Assembly: GCA_013368325.1 (NCBI GenBank)
Contig: JAACJK010000016.1
Location: 140,364-204,363 of the forward strand
Length of the DNA: 64,000 bases
Origin: Ephemerocybe angulata
Lineage: Eukaryota > Basidiomycota > Agaricomycetes > Agaricales > Psathyrellaceae
Direction of reading: 5' to 3'
Part shown: one piece after another, positions 53,901 to 64,000 of the stretch
How positions within the stretch are numbered: position 1 is the stretch's first letter
How the letters are laid out: each line of letters begins with the position of its first letter
Position numbers and translations under genes: made by a program
Notes under the pieces: model-generated
What the model was told of the DNA's origin: nothing
Databases searched by the model: none
The model's input: the letters and a program-made list of their open reading frames with translations, nothing else

Positions 53901-56900
53901 AAGGGAGAGGGTCGGACGTTTGAAAGCAAGTCGATCAAGGGTCAGGGAGGTCGAGGGAGAGTTTGAGAGGGTGACACGTGAACGTGCGAGGCAGCACGTG
54001 AGAAAGAGATCATGTGAACGCAAGCAGTGCATTGGGGCGAGGTTTAGGAAAAGACAGCGCGGATGAGGTGGAAAGGGGGAAGAGAGTAGTTTGGAATGTG
54101 ACAGGGGACAGAGCGAGCGAGTTGGGAGGTGGGTTAGGCAGGGCATCTTGGATGAAGGGTGTGGGGACAGAGATGGGTGCCGTGTGGCGGTGAGAGACGC
54201 CGAGCGAGATGCATGTGTGTGGGAATCGCAGGGGCATGTGACGGGAATAAACAAGGGCGTTTGGACAATGGTGGGAAAGAGTCATCAAATCCAGTTGATG
54301 GAAATGATGTGGTGTGGGTGTGGGAATTGCAGATGCGGTCGGGGAAGGGAGCGGCCGTTCGGACGAGGTTTAGGCATCACAGAAGACCAATGGATTGGCA
54401 AGATTGAGACATGCAGGTGGGTCAAGTGGGAGTGATGTATGTGCAGAACACGGAGGAATGAGAGCATCCGGGAAAGGGTTAGGAAATTGAGACAAGGCAG
54501 TGGTCGTAGTGTGGCAAGTCGCGGTGTGCGGAGATGGTTGAAACCGTTTGGACAAGGGTTAGGAGACAATGCGGAAGACAAATGGAATAGAAACAGATCG
54601 AGGTGTTTGAAAGGAAATGCAAGCGAGAAGAGATGCATGTGCGATACCGGGAGGAGTCCGTTTGGGAGAGGTTTAGGAAATGGCACGAGAGCGAGGTGTT
54701 TGAACCGAGTTTGAAAGGAAACACAAGCAGACCGTGCGGGAGAGGTTTAGGGAATCAGATGGAGAGAACGGGAGGCGTTGAAGCATGCGCAATGGCAGGA
54801 GGCGTTTGAAAGGAAATGGTGCAGGCGGAGAAGGGCAAGGGAGAGGGTTTGGGAATGGAAATGAAATGAAGAGGGTTGAACATTTGAAAGCGAGTTGTTG
54901 GTGGATCGCAGGCTCAGGGAGATCGAGGGAAAGTCCGAGAGGATGACGCGGGAACACACGAGGCAGTGCGTGAGAAAGAGATCATGTGAACGCAAGCCAT
55001 GCGTCAGGGCGAGGTTTAGGATACATCGTGGATGAGGTCAAGGTGTGCGACGGAGCAAGTCGGTGTGCGGAGATGGTTGAAAAGGTTTGGACAAGGGTTA
55101 GGAGACAACGTGGAAGGCAACTGCGTCGGGTTGAATGGAACAGAACAAGGTGTGTATGCAAGCGAGAAGAGATGCATGTGCAAGACGTGGAGTCCGTTGG
55201 GGAGAGGTTTAGGAAATAAAATGGGGAGAGTTAGGGAAGCGTGGATGTGCTCGATGCATGCGAAATGGAGGGAGGGGTTGGAAAGAAAATGATGCAGGCA
55301 GAGAGGAGTGTAAGGGAGAGGGTCGGACGTTTGAAAGCAAGTCGATCAAGGGTCAGGGAGGTCGAGGGAGAGTTTGAGAGGGTGACACGTGAACGTGCGA
55401 GGCAGCACGTGAGAAAGAGATCATGTGAACGCAAGCAGTGCATTGGGGCGAGGTTTAGGAAAAGACAGCGCGGATGAGGTGGAAAGGGGGAAGAGAGTAG
55501 TTTGGAATGTGACAGGGGACAGAGCGAGCGAGTTGGGAGGTGGGTTAGGCAGGGCATCTTGGATGAAGGGTGTGGGGACAGAGATGGGTGCCGTGTGGCG
55601 GTGAGAGACGCCGAGCGAGATGCATGTGTGTGGGAATCGCAGGGGCATGTGACGGGAATAAACAAGGGCGTTTGGACAATGGTGGGAAAGAGTCATCAAA
55701 TCCAGTTGATGGAAATGATGTGGTGTGGGTGTGGGAATTGCAGATGCGGTCGGGGAAGGGAGCGGCCGTTCGGACGAGGTTTAGGCATCACAGAAGACCA
55801 ATGGATTGGCAAGATTGAGACATGCAGGTGGGTCAAGTGGGAGTGATGTATGTGCAGAACACGGAGGAATGAGAGCATCCGGGAAAGGGTTAGGAAATTG
55901 AGACAAGGCAGTGGTCGTAGTGTGGCAAGTCGCGGTGTGCGGAGATGGTTGAAACCGTTTGGACAAGGGTTAGGAGACAATGCGGAAGACAAATGGAATA
56001 GAAACAGATCGAGGTGTTTGAAAGGAAATGCAAGCGAGAAGAGATGCATGTGCGATACCGGGAGGAGTCCGTTTGGGAGAGGTTTAGGAAATGGCACGAG
56101 AGCGAGGTGTTTGAACCGAGTTTGAAAGGAAACACAAGCAGACCGTGCGGGAGAGGTTTAGGGAATCAGATGGAGAGAACGGGAGGCGTTGAAGCATGCG
56201 CAATGGCAGGAGGCGTTTGAAAGGAAATGGTGCAGGCGGAGAAGGGCAAGGGAGAGGGTTTGGGAATGGAAATGAAATGAAGAGGGTTGAACATTTGAAA
56301 GCGAGTTGTTGGTGGATCGCAGGCTCAGGGAGATCGAGGGAAAGTCCGAGAGGATGACGCGGGAACACACGAGGCAGTGCGTGAGAAAGAGATCATGTGA
56401 ACGCAAGCCATGCGTCAGGGCGAGGTTTAGGATACATCGTGGATGAGGTCAAGGTGTGCGACGGAGCAAGTCGGTGTGCGGAGATGGTTGAAAAGGTTTG
56501 GACAAGGGTTAGGAGACAACGTGGAAGGCAACTGCGTCGGGTTGAATGGAAACAGAACAAGGTGTGTATGCAAGCGAGAAGAGATGCATGTGCAAGACGT
56601 GGAGTCCGTTGGGGAGAGGTTTAGGAAATAAAATGGGGAGAGTTAGGGAAGCGTGGATGTGCTCGATGCATGCGAAATGGAGGGAGGGGTTGGAAAGAAA
56701 ATGATGCAGGCAGAGAGGAGTGTAAGGGAGAGGGTCGGACGTTTGAAAGCAAGTCGATCAAGGGTCAGGGAGGTCGAGGGAGAGTTTGAGAGGGTGACAC
56801 GTGAACGTGCGAGGCAGCACGTGAGAAAGAGATCATGTGAACGCAAGCAGTGCATTGGGGCGAGGTTTAGGAAAAGACAGCGCGGATGAGGTGGAAAGGG

Positions 56901-59900
56901 GGAAGAGAGTAGTTTGGAATGTGACAGGGGACAGAGCGAGCGAGTTGGGAGGTGGGTTAGGCAGGGCATCTTGGATGAAGGGTGTGGGGACAGAGATGGG
57001 TGCCGTGTGGCGGTGAGAGACGCCGAGCGAGATGCATGTGTGTGGGAATCGCAGGGGCATGTGACGGGAATAAACAAGGGCGTTTGGACAATGGTGGGAA
57101 AGAGTCATCAAATCCAGTTGATGGAAATGATGTGGTGTGGGTGTGGGAATTGCAGATGCGGTCGGGGAAGGGAGCGGCCGTTCGGACGAGGTTTAGGCAT
57201 CACAGAAGACCAATGGATTGGCAAGATTGAGACATGCAGGTGGGTCAAGTGGGAGTGATGTATGTGCAGAACACGGAGGAATGAGAGCATCCGGGAAAGG
57301 GTTAGGAAATTGAGACAAGGCAGTGGTCGTAGTGTGGCAAGTCGCGGTGTGCGGAGATGGTTGAAACCGTTTGGACAAGGGTTAGGAGACAATGCGGAAG
57401 ACAAATGGAATAGAAACAGATCGAGGTGTTTGAAAGGAAATGCAAGCGAGAAGAGATGCATGTGCGATACCGGGAGGAGTCCGTTTGGGAGAGGTTTAGG
57501 AAATGGCACGAGAGCGAGGTGTTTGAACCGAGTTTGAAAGGAAACACAAGCAGACCGTGCGGGAGAGGTTTAGGGAATCAGATGGAGAGAACGGGAGGCG
57601 TTGAAGCATGCGCAATGGCAGGAGGCGTTTGAAAGGAAATGGTGCAGGCGGAGAAGGGCAAGGGAGAGGGTTTGGGAATGGAAATGAAATGAAGAGGGTT
57701 GAACATTTGAAAGCGAGTTGTTGGTGGATCGCAGGCTCAGGGAGATCGAGGGAAAGTCCGAGAGGATGACGCGGGAACACACGAGGCAGTGCGTGAGAAA
57801 GAGATCATGTGAACGCAAGCCATGCGTCAGGGCGAGGTTTAGGATACATCGTGGATGAGGTCAAGGTGTGCGACGGAGCAAGTCGGTGTGCGGAGATGGT
57901 TGAAAAGGTTTGGACAAGGGTTAGGAGACAACGTGGAAGGCAACTGCGTCGGGTTGAATGGAAACAGAACAAGGTGTGTATGCAAGCGAGAAGAGATGCA
58001 TGTGCAAGACGTGGAGTCCGTTGGGGAGAGGTTTAGGAAATAAAATGGGGAGAGTTAGGGAAGCGTGGATGTGCTCGATGCATGCGAAATGGAGGGAGGG
58101 GTTGGAAAGAAAATGATGCAGGCAGAGAGGAGTGTAAGGGAGAGGGTCGGACGTTTGAAAGCAAGTCGATCAAGGGTCAGGGAGGTCGAGGGAGAGTTTG
58201 AGAGGGTGACACGTGAACGTGCGAGGCAGCACGTGAGAAGAGATCATGTGAACGCAAGCAGTGCATTGGGGCGAGGTTTAGGAAAAGACAGCGCGGATGA
58301 GGTGGAAAGGGGGAAGAGAGTAGTTTGGAATGTGACAGGGGACAGAGCGAGCGAGTTGGGAGGTGGGTTAGGCAGGGCATCTTGGATGAAGGGTGTGGGG
58401 ACAGAGATGGGTGCCGTGTGGCGGTGAGAGACGCCGAGCGAGATGCATGTGTGTGGGAATCGCAGGGGCATGTGACGGGAATAAACAAGGGCGTTTGGAC
58501 AATGGTGGGAAAGAGTCATCAAATCCAGTTGATGGAAATGATGTGGTGTGGGTGTGGGAATTGCAGATGCGGTCGGGGAAGGGAGCGGCCGTTCGGACGA
58601 GGTTTAGGCATCACAGAAGACCAATGGATTGGCAAGATTGAGACATGCAGGTGGGTCAAGTGGGAGTGATGTATGTGCAGAACACGGAGGAATGAGAGCA
58701 TCCGGGAAAGGGTTAGGAAATTGAGACAAGGCAGTGGTCGTAGTGTGGGCAAGTCGCGGTGTGCGGAGATGGTTGAAACCGTTTGGACAAGGGTTAGGAG
58801 ACAATGCGGAAGACAAATGGAATAGAAACAGATCGAGGTGTTGAAAGGAAATGCAAGCGAGAAGAGATGCATGTGCGATACCGGGAGGAGTCCGTTTGGG
58901 AGAGGTTTAGGAAATGGCACGAGAGCGAGGTGTTTGAACCGAGTTTGAAAGGAAACACAAGCAGACCGTGCGGGAGAGGTTTAGGGAATCAGATGGAGAG
59001 AACGGGAGGCGTTGAAGCATGCGCAATGGCAGGAGGCGTTTGAAAGGAAATGGTGCAGGCGGAGAAGGGCAAGGGAGAGGGTTTGGGAATGGAAATGAAA
59101 TGAAGAGGGGTTGAACATTTGAAAGCGAGTTGTTGGTGGATCGCAGGCTCAGGGAGATCGAGGGAAAGTCCGAGAGGATGACGCGGGAACACACGAGGCA
59201 GTGCGTGAGAAAGAGATCATGTGAACGCAAGCCATGCGTCAGGGCGAGGTTTAGGATACATCGTGGATGAGGTCAAGGTGTGCGACGGAGCAAGTCGGTG
59301 TGCGGAGATGGTTGAAAAGGTTTGGACAAGGGTTAGGAGACAACGTGGAAGGCAACTGCGTCGGGTTGAATGGAAACAGAACAAGGTGTGTATGCAAGCG
59401 AGAAGAGATGCATGTGCAAGACGTGGAGTCCGTTGGGGAGAGGTTTAGGAAATAAAATGGGGAGAGTTAGGGAAGCGTGGATGTGCTCGATGCATGCGAA
59501 ATGGAGGGAGGGGTTGGAAAGAAAATGATGCAGGCAGAGAGGAGTGTAAGGGAGAGGGTCGGACGTTTGAAAGCAAGTCGATCAAGGGTCAGGGAGTCGA
59601 GGGAGAGTTTGAGAGGGTGACACGTGAACGTGCGAGGCAGCACGTGAGAAAGAGATCATGTGAACGCAAGCAGTGCATTGGGGCGAGGTTTAGGGAAAAG
59701 ACAGCGCGGATGAGGTGGAAAGGGGGAAGAGAGTAGTTTGGAATGTGACAGGGGACAGAGCGAGCGAGTTGGGAGGTGGGTTAGGCAGGGCATCTTGATG
59801 AAGGGTGTGGGGACAGAGATGGGTGCCGTGTGGCGGTGAGAGACGCCGAGCGAGATGCATGTGTGTGGGAATCGCAGGGGCATGTGACGGGAATAAACAA

Positions 59901-62900
59901 GGGCGTTTGGACAATGGTGGGAAAGAGTCATCAAATCCAGTTGATGGAAATGATGTGGTGTGGGTGTGGGAATTGCAGATGCGGTCGGGGAAGGGAGCGG
60001 CCGTTCGGACGAGGTTTAGGCATCACAGAAGACCAATGGATTGGCAAGATTGAGACATGCAGGTGGGTCAAGTGGGAGTGATGTATGTGCAGAACACGGA
60101 GGAATGAGAGCATCCGGGAAAGGGTTAGGAAATTGAGACAAGGCAGTGGTCGTAGTGTGGCAAGTCGCGGTGTGCGGAGATGGTTGAAACCGTTTGGACA
60201 AGGGTTAGGAGACAATGCGGAAGACAAATGGAATAGAAACAGATCGAGGTGTTTGAAAGGAAATGCAAGCGAGAAGAGATGCATGTGCGATACCGGAGGA
60301 GTCCGTTTGGGAGAGGTTTAGGAAATGGCACGAGAGCGAGGTGTTTGAACCGAGTTTGAAAGGAAACACAAGCAGACCGTGCGGGAGAGGTTTAGGGAAT
60401 CAGATGGAGAGAACGGGAGGCGTTGAAGCATGCGCAATGGCAGGAGGCGTTTGAAAGGAAATGGTGCAGGCGGAGAAGGGCAAGGGAGAGGGTTTGGGAA
60501 TGGAAATGAAATGAAGAGGGTTGAACATTTGAAAGCGAGTTGTTGGTGGATCGCAGGCTCAGGGAGATCGAGGGAAAGTCCGAGAGGATGACGCGGGAAC
60601 ACACGAGGCAGTGCGTGAGAAAGAGATCATGTGAACGCAAGCCATGCGTCAGGGCGAGGTTTAGGATACATCGTGGATGAGGTCAAGGTGTGCGACGGAG
60701 CAAGTCGGTGTGCGGAGATGGTTGAAAAGGTTTGGACAAGGGTTAGGAGACAACGTGGAAGGCAACTGCGTCGGGTTGAATGGAAACAGAACAAGGTGTG
60801 TATGCAAGCGAGAAGAGATGCATGTGCAAGACGTGGAGTCCGTTGGGGAGAGGTTTAGGAAATAAAATGGGGAGAGTTAGGGAAGCGTGGATGTGCTCGA
60901 TGCATGCGAAATGGAGGGAGGGGTTGGAAAGAAAATGATGCAGGCAGAGAGGAGTGTAAGGGGAGGGTCGGACGTTTGAAAGCAAGTCGATCAAGGGTCA
61001 GGGAGGTCGAGGGAGAGTTTGAGAGGGTGACACGTGAACGTGCGAGGCAGCACGTGAGAAAGAGATCATGTGAACGCAAGCAGTGCATTGGGGCGAGGTT
61101 TAGGAAAAGACAGCGCGGATGAGGTGGAAAGGGGAAGAGAGTAGTTTGGAATGTGACAGGGGACAGAGCGAGCGAGTTGGGAGGTGGGTTAGGCAGGGCA
61201 TCTTGGATGAAGGGTGTGGGGACAGAGATGGGTGCCGTGTGGCGGTGAGAGACGCCGAGCGAGATGCATGTGTGTGGGAATCGCAGGGGCATGTGACGGG
61301 ATAAACAAGGGCGTTTGGACAATGGTGGGAAAGAGTCATCAAATCCAGTTGATGGAAATGATGTGGTGTGGGTGTGGGAATTGCAGATGCGGTCGGGGAA
61401 GGGAGCGGCCGTTCGGACGAGGTTTAGGCATCACAGAAGACCAATGGATTGGCAAGATTGAGACATGCAGGTGGGTCAAGTGGGAGTGATGTATGTGCAG
61501 AACACGGAGGAATGAGAGCATCCGGGAAAGGGTTAGGAAATTGAGACAAGGCAGTGGTCGTAGTGTGGCAAGTCGCGGTGTGCGGAGATGGTTGAAACCG
61601 TTTGGACAAGGGTTAGGAGACAATGCGGAAGACAAATGGAATAGAAACAGATCGAGGTGTTTGAAAGGAAATGCAAGCGAGAAGAGATGCATGTGCGATA
61701 CCGGAGGAGTCCGTTTGGGAGAGGTTTAGGAAATGGCACGAGAGCGAGGTGTTTGAACCGAGTTTGAAAGGAAACACAAGCAGACCGTGCGGGAGAGGTT
61801 TAGGGAATCAGATGGAGAGAACGGGAGGCGTTGAAGCATGCGCAATGGCAGGAGCGTTTGAAAGGAAATGGTGCAGGCGGAGAAGGGCAAGGGAGAGGGT
61901 TTGGGAATGGAAATGAAATGAAGAGGGTTGAACATTTGAAAGCGAGTTGTTGGTGGATCGCAGGCTCAGGGAGATCGAGGGAAAGTCCGAGAGGATGACG
62001 CGGGAACACACGAGGCAGTGCGTGAGAAAGAGATCATGTGAACGCAAGCCATGCGTCAGGGCGAGGTTTAGGATACATCGTGGATGAGGTCAAGGTGTGC
62101 GACGGAGCAAGTCGGTGTGCGGAGATGGTTGAAAAGGTTTGGACAAGGGTTAGGAGACAACGTGGAAGGCAACTGCGTCGGGTTGAATGGAAACAGAACA
62201 AGGGTGTATGCAAGCGAGAAGAGATGCATGTGCAAGACGTGGAGTCCGTTGGGGAGAGGTTTAGGAAATAAAATGGGGAGAGTTAGGGAAGCGTGGATGT
62301 GCTCGATGCATGCGAAATGGAGGGAGGGGTTGGAAAGAAAATGATGCAGGCAGAGAGGAGTGTAAGGGAGAGGGTCGGACGTTTGAAAGCAAGTCGATCA
62401 AGGGTCAGGGAGGTCGAGGGAGAGTTTGAGAGGGTGACACGTGAACGTGCGAGGCAGCACGTGAGAAAGAGATCATGTGAACGCAAGCAGTGCATTGGGG
62501 CGAGGTTTAGGAAAAGACAGCGCGGATGAGGTGGAAAGGGGAAGAGAGTAGTTTGGAATGTGACAGGGGACAGAGCGAGCGAGTTGGGAGGTGGGTTAGG
62601 CAGGGCATCTTGGATGAAGGGTGTGGGGACAGAGATGGGTGCCGTGTGTGTGGCGGTGAGAGACGCCGAGCGAGATGCATGTGTGTGGGAATCGCAGGGG
62701 CATGTGACGGGAATAAACAAGGGCGTTTGGACAATGGTGGGAAAGAGTCATCAAATCCAGTTGATGGAAATGATGTGGTGTGGGTGTGGGAATTGCAGAT
62801 GCGGTCGGGGAAGGGAGCGGCCGTTCGGACGAGGTTTAGGCATCACAGAAGACCAATGGATTGGCAAGATTGAGACATGCAGGTGGGTCAAGTGGGAGTG

Positions 62901-64000
62901 ATGTATGTGCAGAACACGGAGGAATGAGAGCATCCGGGAAAGGGTTAGGAAATTGAGACAAGGCAGTGGTCGTAGTGTGGCAAGTCGCGGTGTGCGGAGA
63001 TGGTTGAAACCGTTTGGACAAGGGTTAGGAGACAATGCGGAAGACAAATGGAATAAAACAGATCGAGGTGTTTGAAAGGAAATGCAAGCGAGAAGAGATG
63101 CATGTGCGATACCGGGGAGTCCGTTTGGGAGAGGTTTAGGAAATGGCACGAGAGCGAGGTGTTTGAACCGAGTTTGAAAGGAAACACAAGCAGACCGTGC
63201 GGGAGAGGTTTAGGAATCAGATGGAGAGAACGGGAGGCGTTGAAGCATGCGCAATGGCAGGAGGCGTTTGAAAGGAAATGGTGCAGGCGGAGAAGGGCAA
63301 GGGAGAGGGTTTGGGAATGGAAATGAAATGAAGAGGGTTGAACATTTGAAAGCGAGTTGTTGGTGGATCGCAGGCTCAGGGAGATCGAGGGAAAGTCCGA
63401 GAGGATGACGCGGGAACACACGAGGCAGTGCGTGAGAAAGAGATCATGTGAACGCAAGCCATGCGTCAGGGCGAGGTTTAGGATACATCGTGGATGAGGT
63501 CAAGGTGTGCGACGGAGCAAGTCGGTGTGCGGAGATGGTTGAAAAAGGTTTGGACAAGGGTTAGGAGACAACGTGGAAGGCAACTGCGTCGGGTTGAATG
63601 GAAACAGAACAAGGTGTGTATGCAAGCGAGAAGAGATGCATGTGCAAGACGTGGAGTCCGTTGGGGAGAGGTTTAGGAAATAAAATGGGGAGAGTTAGGG
63701 AAGCGTGGATGTGCTCGATGCATGCGAAATGGAGGGAGGGGTTGGAAAGAAAATGATGCAGGCAGAGAGGAGTGTAAGGGAGAGGGTCGGACGTTTGAAA
63801 GCAAGTCGATCAAGGGTCAGGGAGGTCGAGGGAGAGTTTGAGAGGTGACACGTGAACGTGCGAGGCAGCACGTGAGAAAGAGATCATGTGAACGCAAGCA
63901 GTGCATTGGGGCGAGGTTTAGGAAAAGACAGCGCGGATGAGGTGGAAAGGGAGAAGAGAGTAGTTTGGAATGGACAGGGGACAGAGCGAGCGAGTTGGGA
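50986..64000. repeat. macrosatellite, 1412-bp monomer, nine units plus a partial tenth
   Basis: The word agagatgcatgtgcaagacg marks unit starts at 51001, 52345, 53757, 55168, 56580, 57992, 59404, 60814, 62220 and 63632. Spacings are 1412 or 1411, except 1344 for unit 1 (68-base deletion), 1410 and 1406. Units are almost identical, differing by rare substitutions and single-base indels. Each contains ten exact GG(G/T)TTAGG words, all on the plus strand, 74-170 bases apart and embedded in similar contexts (cgttTGGGagAGGtttagga). The monomer is thus itself built from about 12-14 diverged subrepeats. The plus strand is purine-rich (34 of 50 bases in a stretch I counted). Open frames up to 144 residues recur only because the unit recurs; none has a domain. 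The array leaves the window at 64000. Confidence 0.97.
52345..53756. repeat. reference monomer of the macrosatellite
   Basis: First full-length unit. Telomere-like cores lie at 52383, 52629, 52719, 52954, 53064, 53144, 53258, 53332, 53600 and 53683. Degenerate versions lie near 52495, 52857 and 53433. Exact TTAGGG occurs at about 52408 and 53335. Unit 3 differs from it by a g-to-a change in tgctc(g/a)atgcatgcg. Confidence 0.9.

Noticed and set aside
51267..63500. Repeated open frames of 60-144 residues on both strands (for example the MECDRGQSERVG and MPFPKPLPNGLL series) as a tandem gene family
   Set aside because: They recur only because the satellite monomer recurs. Overlapping frames are open on both strands, composition follows the purine bias, no domain is visible, and single-base indels change them freely between units.
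51001..64000. Ribosomal DNA array
   Set aside because: The unit is only 1.4 kb, purine-biased and built of subrepeats. None of the conserved rRNA words I would expect is present.

Overview
The window looks like a gene-poor, repeat-dense stretch of a filamentous fungal chromosome, most likely a basidiomycete (Agaricomycetes-like). The grounds are introns of about 50-90 bases with clear GT...AG ends and a branch point, Ty3/gypsy elements with fungal-style Gag and Pol, and a decayed gene that reads as a fungal FHA-domain/coiled-coil protein of the SLMAP/Far9/Vps64 type. I see no rRNA, no tRNA, no CRISPR array and no bacterial operon. The only long intact reading frames are those of one retrotransposon.

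Layout. (1) 0.6-7.5 kb: a graveyard of LTR elements: short dispersed repeats, a decayed minus-strand gypsy element (2868-3951), a plus-strand gag remnant with a zinc knuckle (4690-6571), and a decayed histone H3-like gene (1361-2046) lying between two near-identical 288-bp direct repeats. (2) 7.5-31 kb: no convincing genes. It is a mosaic of old, diverged segmental duplications (for example 10.0-11.6 with 18.5-20.2 kb, 20.2-20.9 with 48.4-49.1 kb, 22.0-22.6 with 46.5-47.1 kb), four minus-strand relics of the coiled-coil part of the FHA gene, three arrays of one GC-rich minisatellite, a ~61-bp minisatellite, and a compact non-autonomous LTR element (24651-26098) with identical 277-bp LTRs. (3) 33.0-41.9 kb: a frameshifted FHA/coiled-coil/tail-anchor gene, split near its 3' end by a full-length, probably very recent gypsy element (35188-41621) with identical 207-bp LTRs, a 4-bp target duplication, gag and pol, and what looks like a textbook -1 frameshift signal joining them. 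(4) 42-51 kb: no genes seen; a solo LTR and further copies of the duplicated segments. (5) 51.0-64.0 kb: a macrosatellite of ~1412-bp monomers, nine complete-phase units plus a partial tenth running off the window. It is built from diverged subrepeats that share a GG(G/T)TTAGG core on the purine-rich plus strand.

How it fits together. Four LTR insertions of different ages share the same habits. A 4-bp target duplication is visible at three of them. A 2-base gap between LTR and primer site is seen in all three that keep a primer site, and two of those use the same primer sequence. The picture is a heterochromatic, possibly subtelomeric region in which retroelements, captured gene fragments and tandem arrays accumulate. 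The most unusual items are the macrosatellite, the gag-pol recoding signal, the FHA-gene relic family and the H3-like relic.
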